The notes beneath the pieces were generated by a model. The model saw nothing but the letters and a program-made list of their open reading frames with translations, made no database searches and had not been told where the DNA came from. A stretch of DNA of 40,527 nucleotides from a virus, in IMG/VR virus record IMGVR_UViG_3300034022_000863, positions 1 to 40,527 of that record; one strand, given 5' to 3'. Numbering within the stretch: position 1 is the first letter of the stretch; every line of letters starts with the position of its first letter. This document shows positions 10,098-18,566 of the stretch, one piece after another. The translations under genes were made by a program, and so were the position numbers.

Positions 10098-12287
10098 CTA
10101 CTTACCGAACTCTGGCGGGAGTGGAAGGGCAAATTTTTGAAGAACAGAACTTGCGGCGGCTTGAGTTTGTTGCGGCATTGCTGGAACCGCAGCAGCCGGG
10201 TTGCGCCGTCTCAGTTCGTCTCGGGCTGCTGCGATCAAGGCGTCTTCAGCGGTCAGCGGGGCGCTGCGCCCGGACAATGCCGGGACATTGTACCCAGTTG
10301 GCAACGTGAAATCCTTCAAATAGGTGTCCGCCATGACCTTCGACATTTTCGGACCGGAGGAGGTGGCTCTTGCGGACCCGGCTGTGCTGAACCCTCCCAT
10401 CCCGCTGCTTTCTCGTTGCCCGGACACGATGGCTTGCAACACGTTGTCTTGCATGTCGGTAACCGTCGGCAGGGCTTGACGTTTCATCTCATTCCACATG
10501 TTGTTGGAAAGCGCGATGGTCTCAGCCGCTTTTTTCTCGGACGCACTTATAGGCAAGGAAATGTTACGGACCGGAGCCGCAGTTCCAGTTGCAGGGTTTA
10601 CCTTGATGTCTTCCGGTCTGACAGCATCTGTTGCTGGTGGCCTCGTCGGTAGCCTGTCGGCTTTAAGCGCGTCGTTGAGTCGGTTAACAAGTTTGTTCTG
10701 TCGGGCTTGCGCAAAATTGGCTTTCCCGATTTCCAGTTGAAACTCCGCCTTGGTTTTGTCGTCCATGTCAGGACGTGATTTGATGGCGTCTTGGTACGCT
10801 TGGGCGTTTTCGACCAATTTTCGGTCGGTTTCTGCATCTTTGGAATCAATTTCCCGTTTTGCCAGTACCACCTGCTCTGCCGTGCGGTAACCACGGCTGG
10901 CATTGGTGATCCCATTAAGCTGGCGAAAGGCGTCGTACTCGGTAAGGACGGCGATTTTCTGCTCTGCCAACTGCGCCATTCCGGGGTCGGACGCTTCTTG
11001 GTAGATTTGCCTGCGATCCCCTATCGGCAACACACCGTTGAGGTTACCCAAGCGGTTAAGGGCACCTTGACGCGATTCAATCCCTTTGATATTCTCCTTC
11101 GCTTCAAGTAATTGTTGGGTCGCTTCCCCTTCAATGCTGGCGCTGGCTGCGGCGAAAGCATCCTGCTGCTTAATGTACCTATTCCATTCTGAAACGCGAC
11201 TTGGCAAAAGTTTTCCAGATCTGATCAATGATCTGGCATCGTCTATGTTGCGCGGGGCTTGGGCGCGAGCCATTCGCGCCGTTTCTATGACAGAGGCCAG
11301 TTGTTTTAACTGGTCGCGCCCTTGGGTGGCAATGTCGGCTTGACCAAACACTGGGACTTCCGGCATCTGCGCAACGCGTGGAATGTCAATTCTGTCAGTG
11401 TAAGGGTCGGTTCTATTCAGCATGTACCCCATCAAATCGTTGCGTCGAGGCACAGGCGCGGACACGGCGGGCGCGGTAGTAGACGCGGCTGGAAGCTGTG
11501 GCATGGCCTGCGGACTCGTAGCAGGAGCGGCATTTGGGACGTCCATTGCTGGAACCGCAGTAGGAGCAAGCGCAACAGTGCGCGGCATCAGCCCCGCGTT
11601 GAGCGCAAAGGGAGTCGGTGTAAAAGCAGGGGTGCTGACCGGCAAAAGGCCGGGAGAGCCAAGTGGGATAGATGGGGTGGCGCTCGGTGCGGCGGGCGGG
11701 GTGTTGTACGTCGGCGCTTGCGGAGGCAGCATCAGTTCTCCGGGGAGCAGATCAGGAGCAGTACCGGACGCAGCAGTCGGCGGGAGTATTTGTGGCAATA
11801 AAAGGTTTGGCTGATTATCTCCTCCATCTGCCATTGGTAAATCGGCCTCCGCACCATTTGCTGATGAGCCACTCGCATTTACGCTTCCTTCCCCCACAGG
11901 CGAAACCTCAGATGGCGTGGTGCCATCTCCAGGAATAGCCGAGGACGGCTGTTCAAGTCCGGGCGGAGAAATGTCCAACATGCCCTGCCCGCTGCGGGAA
12001 ATCGGGTTGCGGGCGCGGTAGGCGTTCGCCTGCGCCGTCACGGTGTCGTTGGCAAGCTGCTTGGTTCTGATGTCGTTCTCGAAAACCCGCTGCTTCAGAT
12101 CGTCCCGGCGACCAATCGCCTCCATCATCATCTTGAAGTCGTTCGCCTTCTGCTCGCGGGCACGCTGGATTGCAGCTTCGGCCTGCTGCTGACGCTGCAT
12201 TTCAAGACGCTCGTAGTCGCGGCGGGAGGTGTCCGCCGTCTGGAAAGACTGGTTATATGCGCCGACGGGATCTGGAGTAACAGCCAT
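10098..12287 (-). CDS. Probable internal virion protein, 729 aa
   Basis: I place the start at 12287 (MAVTPDPVGAYNQSF), 4 bases after the upstream stop. A GTG start 34 codons earlier would lie inside the previous gene. An N-terminal Gln/Arg/Glu-rich helical region (residues 15-70) is followed by a long Pro/Ala/Thr-rich low-complexity linker (about 110-310), then helical Gln- and Lys-rich segments and a C-terminal tail. The pattern and position between a gp14-like protein and the giant protein resemble T7-type internal core proteins that form the DNA ejection conduit. The assignment rests on composition and synteny, not on a recognised domain. Confidence 0.6.
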   Translation of the reverse strand: MAVTPDPVGAYNQSFQTADTSRRDYERLEMQRQQQAEAAIQRAREQKANDFKMMMEAIGRRDDLKQRVFENDIRTKQLANDTVTAQANAYRARNPISRSGQGMLDISPPGLEQPSSAIPGDGTTPSEVSPVGEGSVNASGSSANGAEADLPMADGGDNQPNLLLPQILPPTAASGTAPDLLPGELMLPPQAPTYNTPPAAPSATPSIPLGSPGLLPVSTPAFTPTPFALNAGLMPRTVALAPTAVPAMDVPNAAPATSPQAMPQLPAASTTAPAVSAPVPRRNDLMGYMLNRTDPYTDRIDIPRVAQMPEVPVFGQADIATQGRDQLKQLASVIETARMARAQAPRNIDDARSLIRSGKLLPSRVSEWNRYIKQQDAFAAASASIEGEATQQLLEAKENIKGIESRQGALNRLGNLNGVLPIGDRRQIYQEASDPGMAQLAEQKIAVLTEYDAFRQLNGITNASRGYRTAEQVVLAKREIDSKDAETDRKLVENAQAYQDAIKSRPDMDDKTKAEFQLEIGKANFAQARQNKLVNRLNDALKADRLPTRPPATDAVRPEDIKVNPATGTAAPVRNISLPISASEKKAAETIALSNNMWNEMKRQALPTVTDMQDNVLQAIVSGQRESSGMGGFSTAGSARATSSGPKMSKVMADTYLKDFTLPTGYNVPALSGRSAPLTAEDALIAAARDELRRRNPAAAVPAMPQQTQAAASSVLQKFALPLPPEFGK

Positions 12288-12291
12288 GATG

Positions 12292-13389
12292 TTAAGAAAC
12301 TTTGGGCCAAGGTTTATTGCTGGCTTGGGTATACCTGTAATCTGGAGGTCCCACAAAACTAGTGGACAGCGCCCCCTGTCCTGCCACACCGGGTGCTTGT
12401 CCGCCGGTGATGTCGTAGCCGCCGGAGAGGTTGCGGAATCCGTTCACCGCCGCCGACGGAGCACCAAAGCTGGTCACCGCCTGCTGGTAGCCCATCGGAG
12501 GAGCTTGTGGCTGCAACAGGTTCTGGAGCGCTTGCTGGTCCGCCTGCCGTGTGTACCCTGCAATGCCTGCATTGATACCACCTGTGAGGGCGGCACCGGC
12601 GACACTGGTCGGCTGGTTGGCCGCTTGCAGACCGCCCCGGCCAGCGATGAGGTTCAGCAATCCGGCTTTCTGCGGATCGGGCTGCATCCCGAACGCCAAC
12701 TCGGCGTTGCGCTCGGACTGCGCGAACTGTGCGCCAAACTGGTTTTCCTGAATGGAGTTGCTGATGGCCTGACCGACGTCAACGAACATGGACTGCGGGT
12801 TCACCCGGCGGTTCACCGGATCGACCGCATTGAACATGTTGACGAGGTTGTTCATCCCCGCCTGACCTTGGTTCATGAGGTCCATGCGGGCGAGTCCGAG
12901 GTCGGCAGCGACCTGCTGGGCGTTGGCATTCCCGCCGCCGAGGGACTGAGCCTCGGTGCGCCGGGAAGTGATCATGTTCTGGTCCTCCATGGGGAGTTGA
13001 CCGCGCAGGAAGTTCTGCGTGTTCTGCGACTGCTGGCCCACTGCGGCGGCAAACCCCGGATACAGGGTGTTGATCCGGTCCATCGAGTCCCTAGTGATGG
13101 CCTGATTGGTCTCCCGCATCAGGTTCAAATTGGCGGGGAGATTGCGCTGGTTCCCGGCAATGGTGCTGCCCGCGATGTTGCCATACCCAGGGTCGGATTT
13201 GAACATCGGGCTGTAATCAACCCCCGTCCAATCGAGCTTCTCGCCGAACGCGGAAGGATTGGCGCGGGCGTAGGCCACGGCCTCGTCGAGTCCTTTGGAC
13301 GCGGCGTTGGCACGCTTGTTGGACTGACTTGCTCCATACGCGGACGAAGCGGCACCCACCACAGTAGTTGCTACAGCTACCCAAGTCAT
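12292..13389 (-). CDS. Internal virion / DNA-transfer-like protein, 365 aa
   Basis: Begins with a hydrophobic Ala-rich segment (VAVATTVVGAASSAYGAS, residues 4-21), then is rich in Ala, Gln and Asn throughout with many small helices. This composition is typical of small ejected core proteins such as T7 gp14 that insert into the host envelope. The start overlaps the upstream stop in an ATGA at 13386-13389, so translation is probably coupled. No enzymatic motif is visible. A role in forming the ejection channel is inferred from composition and from its place ahead of two larger internal-virion-like genes. Confidence 0.6.
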   Translation of the reverse strand: MTWVAVATTVVGAASSAYGASQSNKRANAASKGLDEAVAYARANPSAFGEKLDWTGVDYSPMFKSDPGYGNIAGSTIAGNQRNLPANLNLMRETNQAITRDSMDRINTLYPGFAAAVGQQSQNTQNFLRGQLPMEDQNMITSRRTEAQSLGGGNANAQQVAADLGLARMDLMNQGQAGMNNLVNMFNAVDPVNRRVNPQSMFVDVGQAISNSIQENQFGAQFAQSERNAELAFGMQPDPQKAGLLNLIAGRGGLQAANQPTSVAGAALTGGINAGIAGYTRQADQQALQNLLQPQAPPMGYQQAVTSFGAPSAAVNGFRNLSGGYDITGGQAPGVAGQGALSTSFVGPPDYRYTQASNKPWPKVS

Positions 13390-13841
13390 GACGGACTCCC
13401 TTCCAGCAAAATGTTGGTGTGCTTCATGATAATTTGATCTTCGATAACGGCCAAGTCGGTTTCGTTAGTGGGGTGGAAAGTGAGCCAGCACACGTCGGTG
13501 TGGGCGTACACAACGCGGCGGGTTCCCGGTTTGGTGATGCCGTGGAACGGTGCGTGAATGGTAACGGCTCCGGTCTCCTTTGTCCATACGGATAATGACC
13601 CGCTGACGATGACGTACTGGTGCTCCTGATTGTGGATCTTCGACGTAGCAAGCGTCCCTCCCGCCATGTACATGGTCCGGCAGTACAGCCCCGGCGTGAA
13701 CGCGTGGGTGACCGGGTTCTCCGTCAACGGGTAGTGGGTCACCATCTGGTGCTCGACATGGTCCACCAACTCCTGTGGGGAGAGGTCTAGTCCTGAAGCC
13801 CCGAAGGCTTCGATGGCCTCGGTTAAGTCAGTATCGGACAT
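13386..13841 (-). CDS. Cupin-like phage structural-operon protein, 151 aa
   Basis: The middle of the protein (residues about 60-125) reads like a small double-stranded beta-helix: HNQEHQYVIVSGSLSVW, then a beta-rich stretch with APFHGITKPGTRRVVYAH and WLTFHPT. The spaced His residues (HNQEH, FHG, FHP) could bind a metal as in cupins. Cupin-like proteins of this size occur in several podovirus virion operons, but their role is not known to me. The start overlaps the upstream gene by 14 bases and the stop overlaps the next start by 4. It could be a decoration or assembly factor. Confidence 0.6.
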   Translation of the reverse strand: MSDTDLTEAIEAFGASGLDLSPQELVDHVEHQMVTHYPLTENPVTHAFTPGLYCRTMYMAGGTLATSKIHNQEHQYVIVSGSLSVWTKETGAVTIHAPFHGITKPGTRRVVYAHTDVCWLTFHPTNETDLAVIEDQIIMKHTNILLEGSPS

Positions 13842-14856
13842 AGCGGCGGGTTCTCCTCATCATGGCCCTCCCGGTGGACAGCATGGTCCGCCCGGACTCC
13901 GGCATGAGGAGCGTGTTGAAATTCATGTTGTCGTTGCGTTGGTCGGCGGCGGTGACAGCGGCCAGTGACGCGTAAATCCGGTTGAGCCCCTGCTGCTGCC
14001 CTGCGGTCAGTTCGAGGGTATCGACGTGCTCGTAGGCTTTGAGTGCCAACCGCCAGAGGGTGTTGTCGGAGAACGGCGCGAGGTCGGTATCGAACACCAG
14101 CGGCATGGGTTCGCGCAGGCCGTAGTAGTGGATCTTGCGACCGGGCAAGGTGCCTTGGAGGCGGAACCACTCGTGGACCGGGGTCAGGATGGAGGGATGG
14201 TAGCGCCCCAACTCGGTGCCGTTGTCGGTCTCGACGGTGATCCACCCACAGCGTTCGGGGAAGACGATCTCCACGAACTCGCCGACCGAGGTCCCGGTGG
14301 AGACGCGGCCCGGTCCGAGCACGATGTCGATCCGCTGCTCGCGGTTGTTCAAATCGTAATACTTGACGCCGATCAGCTTGCCGCAGTCTTCCTGACTGTC
14401 GGAACGGAAGGTCACCACCCGCGAGTCGTTGCTCGGGATGTCGCGGGACAGCAACCGGGGAGGAAGGTGTTCGGCTTTGAGTTCGCAGCCCCGGACGAGC
14501 GGGTAGTCGCTGCCGGTCAGGTAGTCCCGCCCCAATGCGAAATCGGTGGCCACCCGCTTGGCGGTGATCTCGTACTTGTACGCGTCGGCGCGGAGTTCGC
14601 GGATGTTCTGAAGCTGCGCGGGCATCACCACGGCGGTGAAGCAGGTGAACGCCCCGTTGCGGCAGTTCTCGGTGAACGTCTCGGTGATCGCGCAGCCGTC
14701 GGACTTGAAGTAGAGCCACACCAACGACTCAGTGCGGTAGAGCATGTCGAGGGTCCCGTTGATCAGGTCCACGATCTCATCGCGGTTGGCAACGGGGTCC
14801 TTACTGGTGGCTTTGGCGACCACCCGGATGACTTTGGAGAGGGGCGCTGGTGTCAT
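13828..14856 (-). CDS. Virion structural protein, possible head-tail adaptor, 342 aa
   Basis: An N-terminal helical segment (NRDEIVDLINGTLDML) is followed by beta-rich sequence with many aromatic residues. It ends with an Asn/Met/Arg-rich tail (MMRRTRRYVRY). Its size, its place beside a nozzle-like protein and its helical start followed by beta sheet are compatible with a tail tubular A/adaptor type protein of short-tailed phages, but no diagnostic motif was found. The start overlaps the upstream stop in an ATGA at 14853-14856 and the stop lies inside the cupin-like gene. It is treated as structural from context. Confidence 0.5.
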   Translation of the reverse strand: MTPAPLSKVIRVVAKATSKDPVANRDEIVDLINGTLDMLYRTESLVWLYFKSDGCAITETFTENCRNGAFTCFTAVVMPAQLQNIRELRADAYKYEITAKRVATDFALGRDYLTGSDYPLVRGCELKAEHLPPRLLSRDIPSNDSRVVTFRSDSQEDCGKLIGVKYYDLNNREQRIDIVLGPGRVSTGTSVGEFVEIVFPERCGWITVETDNGTELGRYHPSILTPVHEWFRLQGTLPGRKIHYYGLREPMPLVFDTDLAPFSDNTLWRLALKAYEHVDTLELTAGQQQGLNRIYASLAAVTAADQRNDNMNFNTLLMPESGRTMLSTGRAMMRRTRRYVRY

Positions 14857-15380
14857 GTGGGTGGGGAGGGGATGACGAAGAGACGACCGCTGCCACGGAC
14901 GATAATCTCGTCAAAGGGGGCGGCGTCGGTGGTGGCGATGCGGTAAACGCTGTAGCGGATCTGCTGACCCACCAACCGGGCGGGGCCGATGTTGACCGGA
15001 GCCTCGGGCGGTTCGAGGGTCCAGTCGATGTTGCGCAGGGCGTTCTGGAGGTCGGACACGCCGGGGGCGTCGAAGGCAACCTCGACCGGCACGCCGGGGC
15101 CGGTGGTGGTGGTCAGCGTGATGGCCTGCTCCTGCAACTCCACCTTCACGATGCCGGGGGTGTAGACGGCACCCTCGGAGTCGATGCTGGTGATGTTGTC
15201 CTGTAAGGTGGAAGCGCGGATGGTCCCGGACGACGTGGTGGTCGTGGTGGGAATGTCCACCCTCCAGTTGGCGCGGATAAACGCATCCATCAAGGACGGC
15301 GGCAAACAGGCCGAAGCCTGTGGCGTGAAGTAAACACGCACCGGTACGCCGGAGGTTTCGGAATCCTGATTGACTGCCAT
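14853..15380 (-). CDS. Small virion-operon protein of unknown function, 175 aa
   Basis: The start is taken at 15380 (MAVNQDSETSGVP), 4 bases after the upstream stop. An upstream in-frame start would overlap the previous gene by about 100 bases. The sequence is Thr- and Val-rich with alternating beta-like segments (RASTLQDNITSID, ITLTTTTGPGVPVEVAFDAP), suggesting a small beta-sandwich. No family was recognised. A tail or neck accessory protein is the likeliest role, given that it sits between the nozzle-like and adaptor-like genes. Confidence 0.55.
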   Translation of the reverse strand: MAVNQDSETSGVPVRVYFTPQASACLPPSLMDAFIRANWRVDIPTTTTTSSGTIRASTLQDNITSIDSEGAVYTPGIVKVELQEQAITLTTTTGPGVPVEVAFDAPGVSDLQNALRNIDWTLEPPEAPVNIGPARLVGQQIRYSVYRIATTDAAPFDEIIVRGSGRLFVIPSPPT

Positions 15381-15384
15381 ATGA

Positions 15385-17169
15385 TTATGCTCGCATGAAA
15401 GGGTCGTATTGGCAAAGGAGATTCCCTTGCAGACAAGAGTTGGGTGGGGAGGTGCCGGACTTGCCGCTACCGAGTCCGCCGATAGCAAGATCGACGACTG
15501 CGCTGCCGGTGCCTTTGATCAGAATCTGAATCCACGGGGATTTGAAATCCCGGAAGATGGAACCAAGGGTGAGCGGCTCCGCATCGGCGTATCCGCTGGT
15601 CTCCCAAGTGGTGTTGGTGAAGGTGTTGCTGTAGACCTGCTTGAACGGGTCCTTACCATTCGAGCGTGCATAGATTTCTACGCCTACTTTATCGCGGATG
15701 TCTGTCAGGGACAAATAGACATCACCCCAGGAGGATGGGTTATACTCACCCCCGCGTGAGAGGCGGCGGGTCAGGATCTGCCAAGGGATCTGGACCGGGG
15801 TGCCGTCGGCGAGGATGTCGTCGCCCCACTGGCTGGTCCACTCGGCGAGTCCCTTGGTGCCGTCTGCTTTGCGGAGGATGGCGAAGATGCGGGTCTTGGT
15901 GCCGGTGTCGCGGACCTCAACGAACTGGATGACCTCCCCCATGGCGGCGGGCAAAGTGGTGATGCCTTCCCAGACCATGGCCTCGGGCGAGCGGGTGCGT
16001 CCGGGCGCGAGGGCGGCGGTGACGTAGCCCCGGTGCCAGCGGTTGGGGCCGTCGGTGACCGGGTAGACGGTGCAGGCAAGACGCTGCTGCCGGGAGGCGA
16101 CGTGCAACGAGGTGAACAACAGGAGGTCCTGCGGGTCGCGGTCGAGCAACGGCTTGATCTCCTGTCCGAGGTTGACGTGGGGGTTACCCGGTTGGGCACC
16201 CTCTTGGGTGACGTACTTGAGCGAGGTGATCCCCTCGGCGGTCCGCATCAGGAGTTCGTCCTTCCCCGGCCACGCGGCGTAGGGACCGGTGGGGCCGACA
16301 CTCTCGTGGACGACGCGACGCATTGAGGTGGTAGCCCACTGGGCTCTGGGAGTTCCGGCGAGCACGCCCCACATGCCGGGGCCTTGGGTGCCTGCCACGA
16401 TCTCCGCCTGCGATGCCAGTCCGCCGCCACGGGCGGAGGTGACCATGTGCAGGCTGACGATGTCTCCCATCTCCTGCGGTGCAGGGAAGCTAACAGATGT
16501 CAGATCATAAGATTGGTCGCTAGTAAGGAGCAGGTCGGTGTTCCCGGTCAAGTTCAGCCGGTGGATGTGGTCACCGGCGATGAGTTCGTTGCCACGGTTG
16601 ACGACCCAGATGCGGTCGCTGTAGAGCACCGGTCCCGCAAAGTTGGGGAGTCGTGAGGACGCCGGAGCGTTGGAGTTGTAGCCGGTAGAGGTAAGTGTCT
16701 GGAGACCGTCCCAGATCTGCGTGTTGCTCACGCCGTCGGTGCGGATGACGTAGTTGGCCGCTTGGGCAAGCCACGCCAGCCGCATGGGTGCGCGACCTTG
16801 GTATCCGTCGGAGATGTCCTCCACCTTGAAGGTGCTGGCTTCCGGAGTAATGCGGTACAGCTTCCCGGCGGCGGACTCGATGATGCCTGTCTCGCCGGTC
16901 GGACGCAGTTGCGAGGTGCTGCCGATCCGGGGGTCGTAGGCAATGGCTCCTTGGGTGTTGGTGGCCGACCACTCCTCGGGGGCGCTGGTGCAGGCGTACT
17001 CCACCCACGTTGAGCGGGTCTGGAACCGGCGCTCGCGGATGTGGAGGTTGGTCGTGCTGTAGATGAAGCTGATCCCCGCCGAACGGGCCTCTTGGCTGAA
17101 GAGCGCAATGGAGTCATCTTGGAAAATTCCAACAGACGGGAGCGCGATGGACAGGGGGTCAGCAGACAT
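15385..17169 (-). CDS. Tail nozzle-like virion protein, 594 aa
   Basis: The start is placed at 17169 (MSADPLSIALPSVGIF); a start 56 codons earlier would overlap the previous gene and reads as out-of-frame noise. The protein is beta-rich, with repeating blade-like units (RIWVVNRGNELIAGDHIHRL, MWGVLAGTPRAQW, TRIFAILRKADGTKGLAEW), consistent with a beta-propeller-containing nozzle like T7 gp12 tubular protein B. It ends with Gly/Ser-rich sequence. One base separates the upstream stop from this start. The nozzle call is inference from blade-like repetition, size and operon position. Confidence 0.55.
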   Translation of the reverse strand: MSADPLSIALPSVGIFQDDSIALFSQEARSAGISFIYSTTNLHIRERRFQTRSTWVEYACTSAPEEWSATNTQGAIAYDPRIGSTSQLRPTGETGIIESAAGKLYRITPEASTFKVEDISDGYQGRAPMRLAWLAQAANYVIRTDGVSNTQIWDGLQTLTSTGYNSNAPASSRLPNFAGPVLYSDRIWVVNRGNELIAGDHIHRLNLTGNTDLLLTSDQSYDLTSVSFPAPQEMGDIVSLHMVTSARGGGLASQAEIVAGTQGPGMWGVLAGTPRAQWATTSMRRVVHESVGPTGPYAAWPGKDELLMRTAEGITSLKYVTQEGAQPGNPHVNLGQEIKPLLDRDPQDLLLFTSLHVASRQQRLACTVYPVTDGPNRWHRGYVTAALAPGRTRSPEAMVWEGITTLPAAMGEVIQFVEVRDTGTKTRIFAILRKADGTKGLAEWTSQWGDDILADGTPVQIPWQILTRRLSRGGEYNPSSWGDVYLSLTDIRDKVGVEIYARSNGKDPFKQVYSNTFTNTTWETSGYADAEPLTLGSIFRDFKSPWIQILIKGTGSAVVDLAIGGLGSGKSGTSPPNSCLQGNLLCQYDPFMRA

Positions 17170-17170
17170 A

Positions 17171-18358
17171 TTAGATAACGAAAGCGTCCAGAAGTACCGA
17201 TATGGTGGTGGACCCGTAAGTTCCAGTAACACTAGGGGTAATCTCTGTAGCCTCAATCTTGATCTGCTTGCTGGCCGGGATAGGCACCACCACTTGGTTG
17301 GTGACTCGGTCCACTCCCACCGTTGAACCACTTCCAATCAAGGCGTATTGCTGATCGCCGATTTTGATTTCGTACAGCGTAGACCGGGTTCCTCCAGAAC
17401 TAGCCAACTCGACGCTGATTAGCACGGAACTGTACTTGGCGTCGTACCCTACTACCGATGTCAGGTTGTAATTAGTGAGAACGGTGGTAAACCCTTGCGC
17501 CGCAGTGTTGGCGCGAAAATACATCGTGATTCGCGAAATTAAGTGGGTGAACGTCGGAATAGCCTCGGAGTTCTCCGTGATCATATCGAGGAAAGACGCT
17601 TTGGTCAGGCGCTTGAGCTTCCATTTGCCGCTGATCTTGTCCCACATGGCAAACCCGAAGTTGTCCGTGGCGGTGTCCGCCAGACCTGCTCTGGTCTGCT
17701 CCAAGTCGGCCAGTACGGCTTCCTCGACCACTGGCACCCCGTCGTGGTTGAAGTACTCGACGGTTTGCGGGGCGCAAGAGTCAGTCGAGGGGACAACGCG
17801 GTAGGCGAGCAGACTCACGTCGTCCGGGAACGTGGCAGGCATGGGTCCCGGAACGATCTCCACCGGGCTGATCTCCTCGGACATCGCGGTGTTGGAGGAG
17901 CAGGTGTGCCGGTGACCGAAGAGGATGCCGGTGGTGCTCTCCACTGGACGGACAACCGCCATGTTCCGGTCCGGATTGGCTCCGATTTCGCGGCAACCGG
18001 GGTCAAGCGCATAGACCGGGAACCCGTAGAGGGTGGACGTCTCGCAGGCGAAGTTGTCGGCCACCACGGTCGAGGCGCTGCTGGTGCCGACGTATATCTT
18101 GCCGGACGCGGAATCGAAAACAACGGGGCCGTCGTAGGAGCAATCCAAGACGTTGAAGTCTTCGCCGTTGGCGATGACTGCCTTGCCCGATTCGGCTTGA
18201 ATCATGGAGGGAATCCATGTGAACGCTACCGGTGTTACCGAGGGGGTGCTGACCCGTCGAGGCATCACGCAGGAGACGGTGGTTCCGAGCGCCGCGCCAC
18301 ATCCGGACGACGTGTAAGAGACGACAGGAGAAGAGGAGGAGCAGGAAGTGCAGGCCAT
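17171..18358 (-). CDS. First virion-operon protein, unknown function, 395 aa
   Basis: The N terminus is Cys/Ser-rich (CTSCSSSSPVVSYTSSGCG), unusual for a cytoplasmically assembled virion protein. It is followed by a beta-rich body and a predominantly beta C terminus (SKQIKIEATEITPSVTG). No family was recognised. It is the first gene of the leftward virion block, behind a promoter candidate at 18368-18396 whose -10 ends 9 bases before the ATG. A tail or fibre-associated role is possible. The Cys cluster could form disulfides or bind metal. Confidence 0.55.
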   Translation of the reverse strand: MACTSCSSSSPVVSYTSSGCGAALGTTVSCVMPRRVSTPSVTPVAFTWIPSMIQAESGKAVIANGEDFNVLDCSYDGPVVFDSASGKIYVGTSSASTVVADNFACETSTLYGFPVYALDPGCREIGANPDRNMAVVRPVESTTGILFGHRHTCSSNTAMSEEISPVEIVPGPMPATFPDDVSLLAYRVVPSTDSCAPQTVEYFNHDGVPVVEEAVLADLEQTRAGLADTATDNFGFAMWDKISGKWKLKRLTKASFLDMITENSEAIPTFTHLISRITMYFRANTAAQGFTTVLTNYNLTSVVGYDAKYSSVLISVELASSGGTRSTLYEIKIGDQQYALIGSGSTVGVDRVTNQVVVPIPASKQIKIEATEITPSVTGTYGSTTISVLLDAFVI

Positions 18359-18367
18359 GACCGGGGG

Positions 18368-18396
18368 ATTCTACGGGTAAATCCTTGCTGGCGCAA
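18368..18396 (-). promoter_or_regulatory. Candidate promoter of the virion operon
   Basis: On the minus strand, TTGCGC and TAGAAT are separated by 17 bases. The -10 box matches five of six consensus positions and lies 9 bases before the ATG at 18358, which leaves almost no 5' leader. It sits just downstream of the terminators that close the replication module. The -35 matches only three positions, so an activator or a phage factor may be needed. Confidence 0.4.
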
Positions 18397-18404
18397 TGAC
18401 GAAA

Positions 18405-18439
18405 AACGGCTGCTCGCCCCTGAAAAGCGAGCAGCCGTT
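18405..18439 (-). terminator. Rho-independent terminator closing the replication module
   Basis: AACGGCTGCTCGC at 18405-18417 pairs perfectly with GCGAGCAGCCGTT at 18427-18439 around a 9-base loop. Read on the minus strand the 13-bp stem runs into TTTTT, a strong intrinsic terminator. It separates the SNF2 helicase end of the replication operon from the virion operon promoter. Confidence 0.85.
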
Positions 18440-18494
18440 CTGATCAAGCCAATGCAGCGGGCAATGTAACGGGCGATGTAGCAAACGGGCCTTT

Positions 18495-18532
18495 GGTTTT
18501 CGTTAAAACCGCCCACCGGGTTGCCCCGGTGG
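18495..18532 (-). terminator. Tandem hairpins just after the SNF2 helicase gene
   Basis: CCACCGGG (18513-18520) and CCCGGTGG (18525-18532) form an 8-bp stem with a 4-base loop. On the minus strand it is followed by GCGGTTTT, a short T run. Directly behind it GGTTTT/AAAACC (18495-18510) forms a second small hairpin. Together with 18405-18439 this gives stacked terminators 35-160 bases after the helicase stop. Confidence 0.6.
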
Positions 18533-18566
18533 ACGGCCAACTATGTCAACAATCCGAGCTTCCAGT

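Noticed and set aside
12288-12389. Upstream GTG start adding 34 residues to the 729-aa virion protein
   Set aside because: It overlaps the previous gene by about 100 bases, whereas the ATG at 12287 gives the 4-base spacing normal for this operon.
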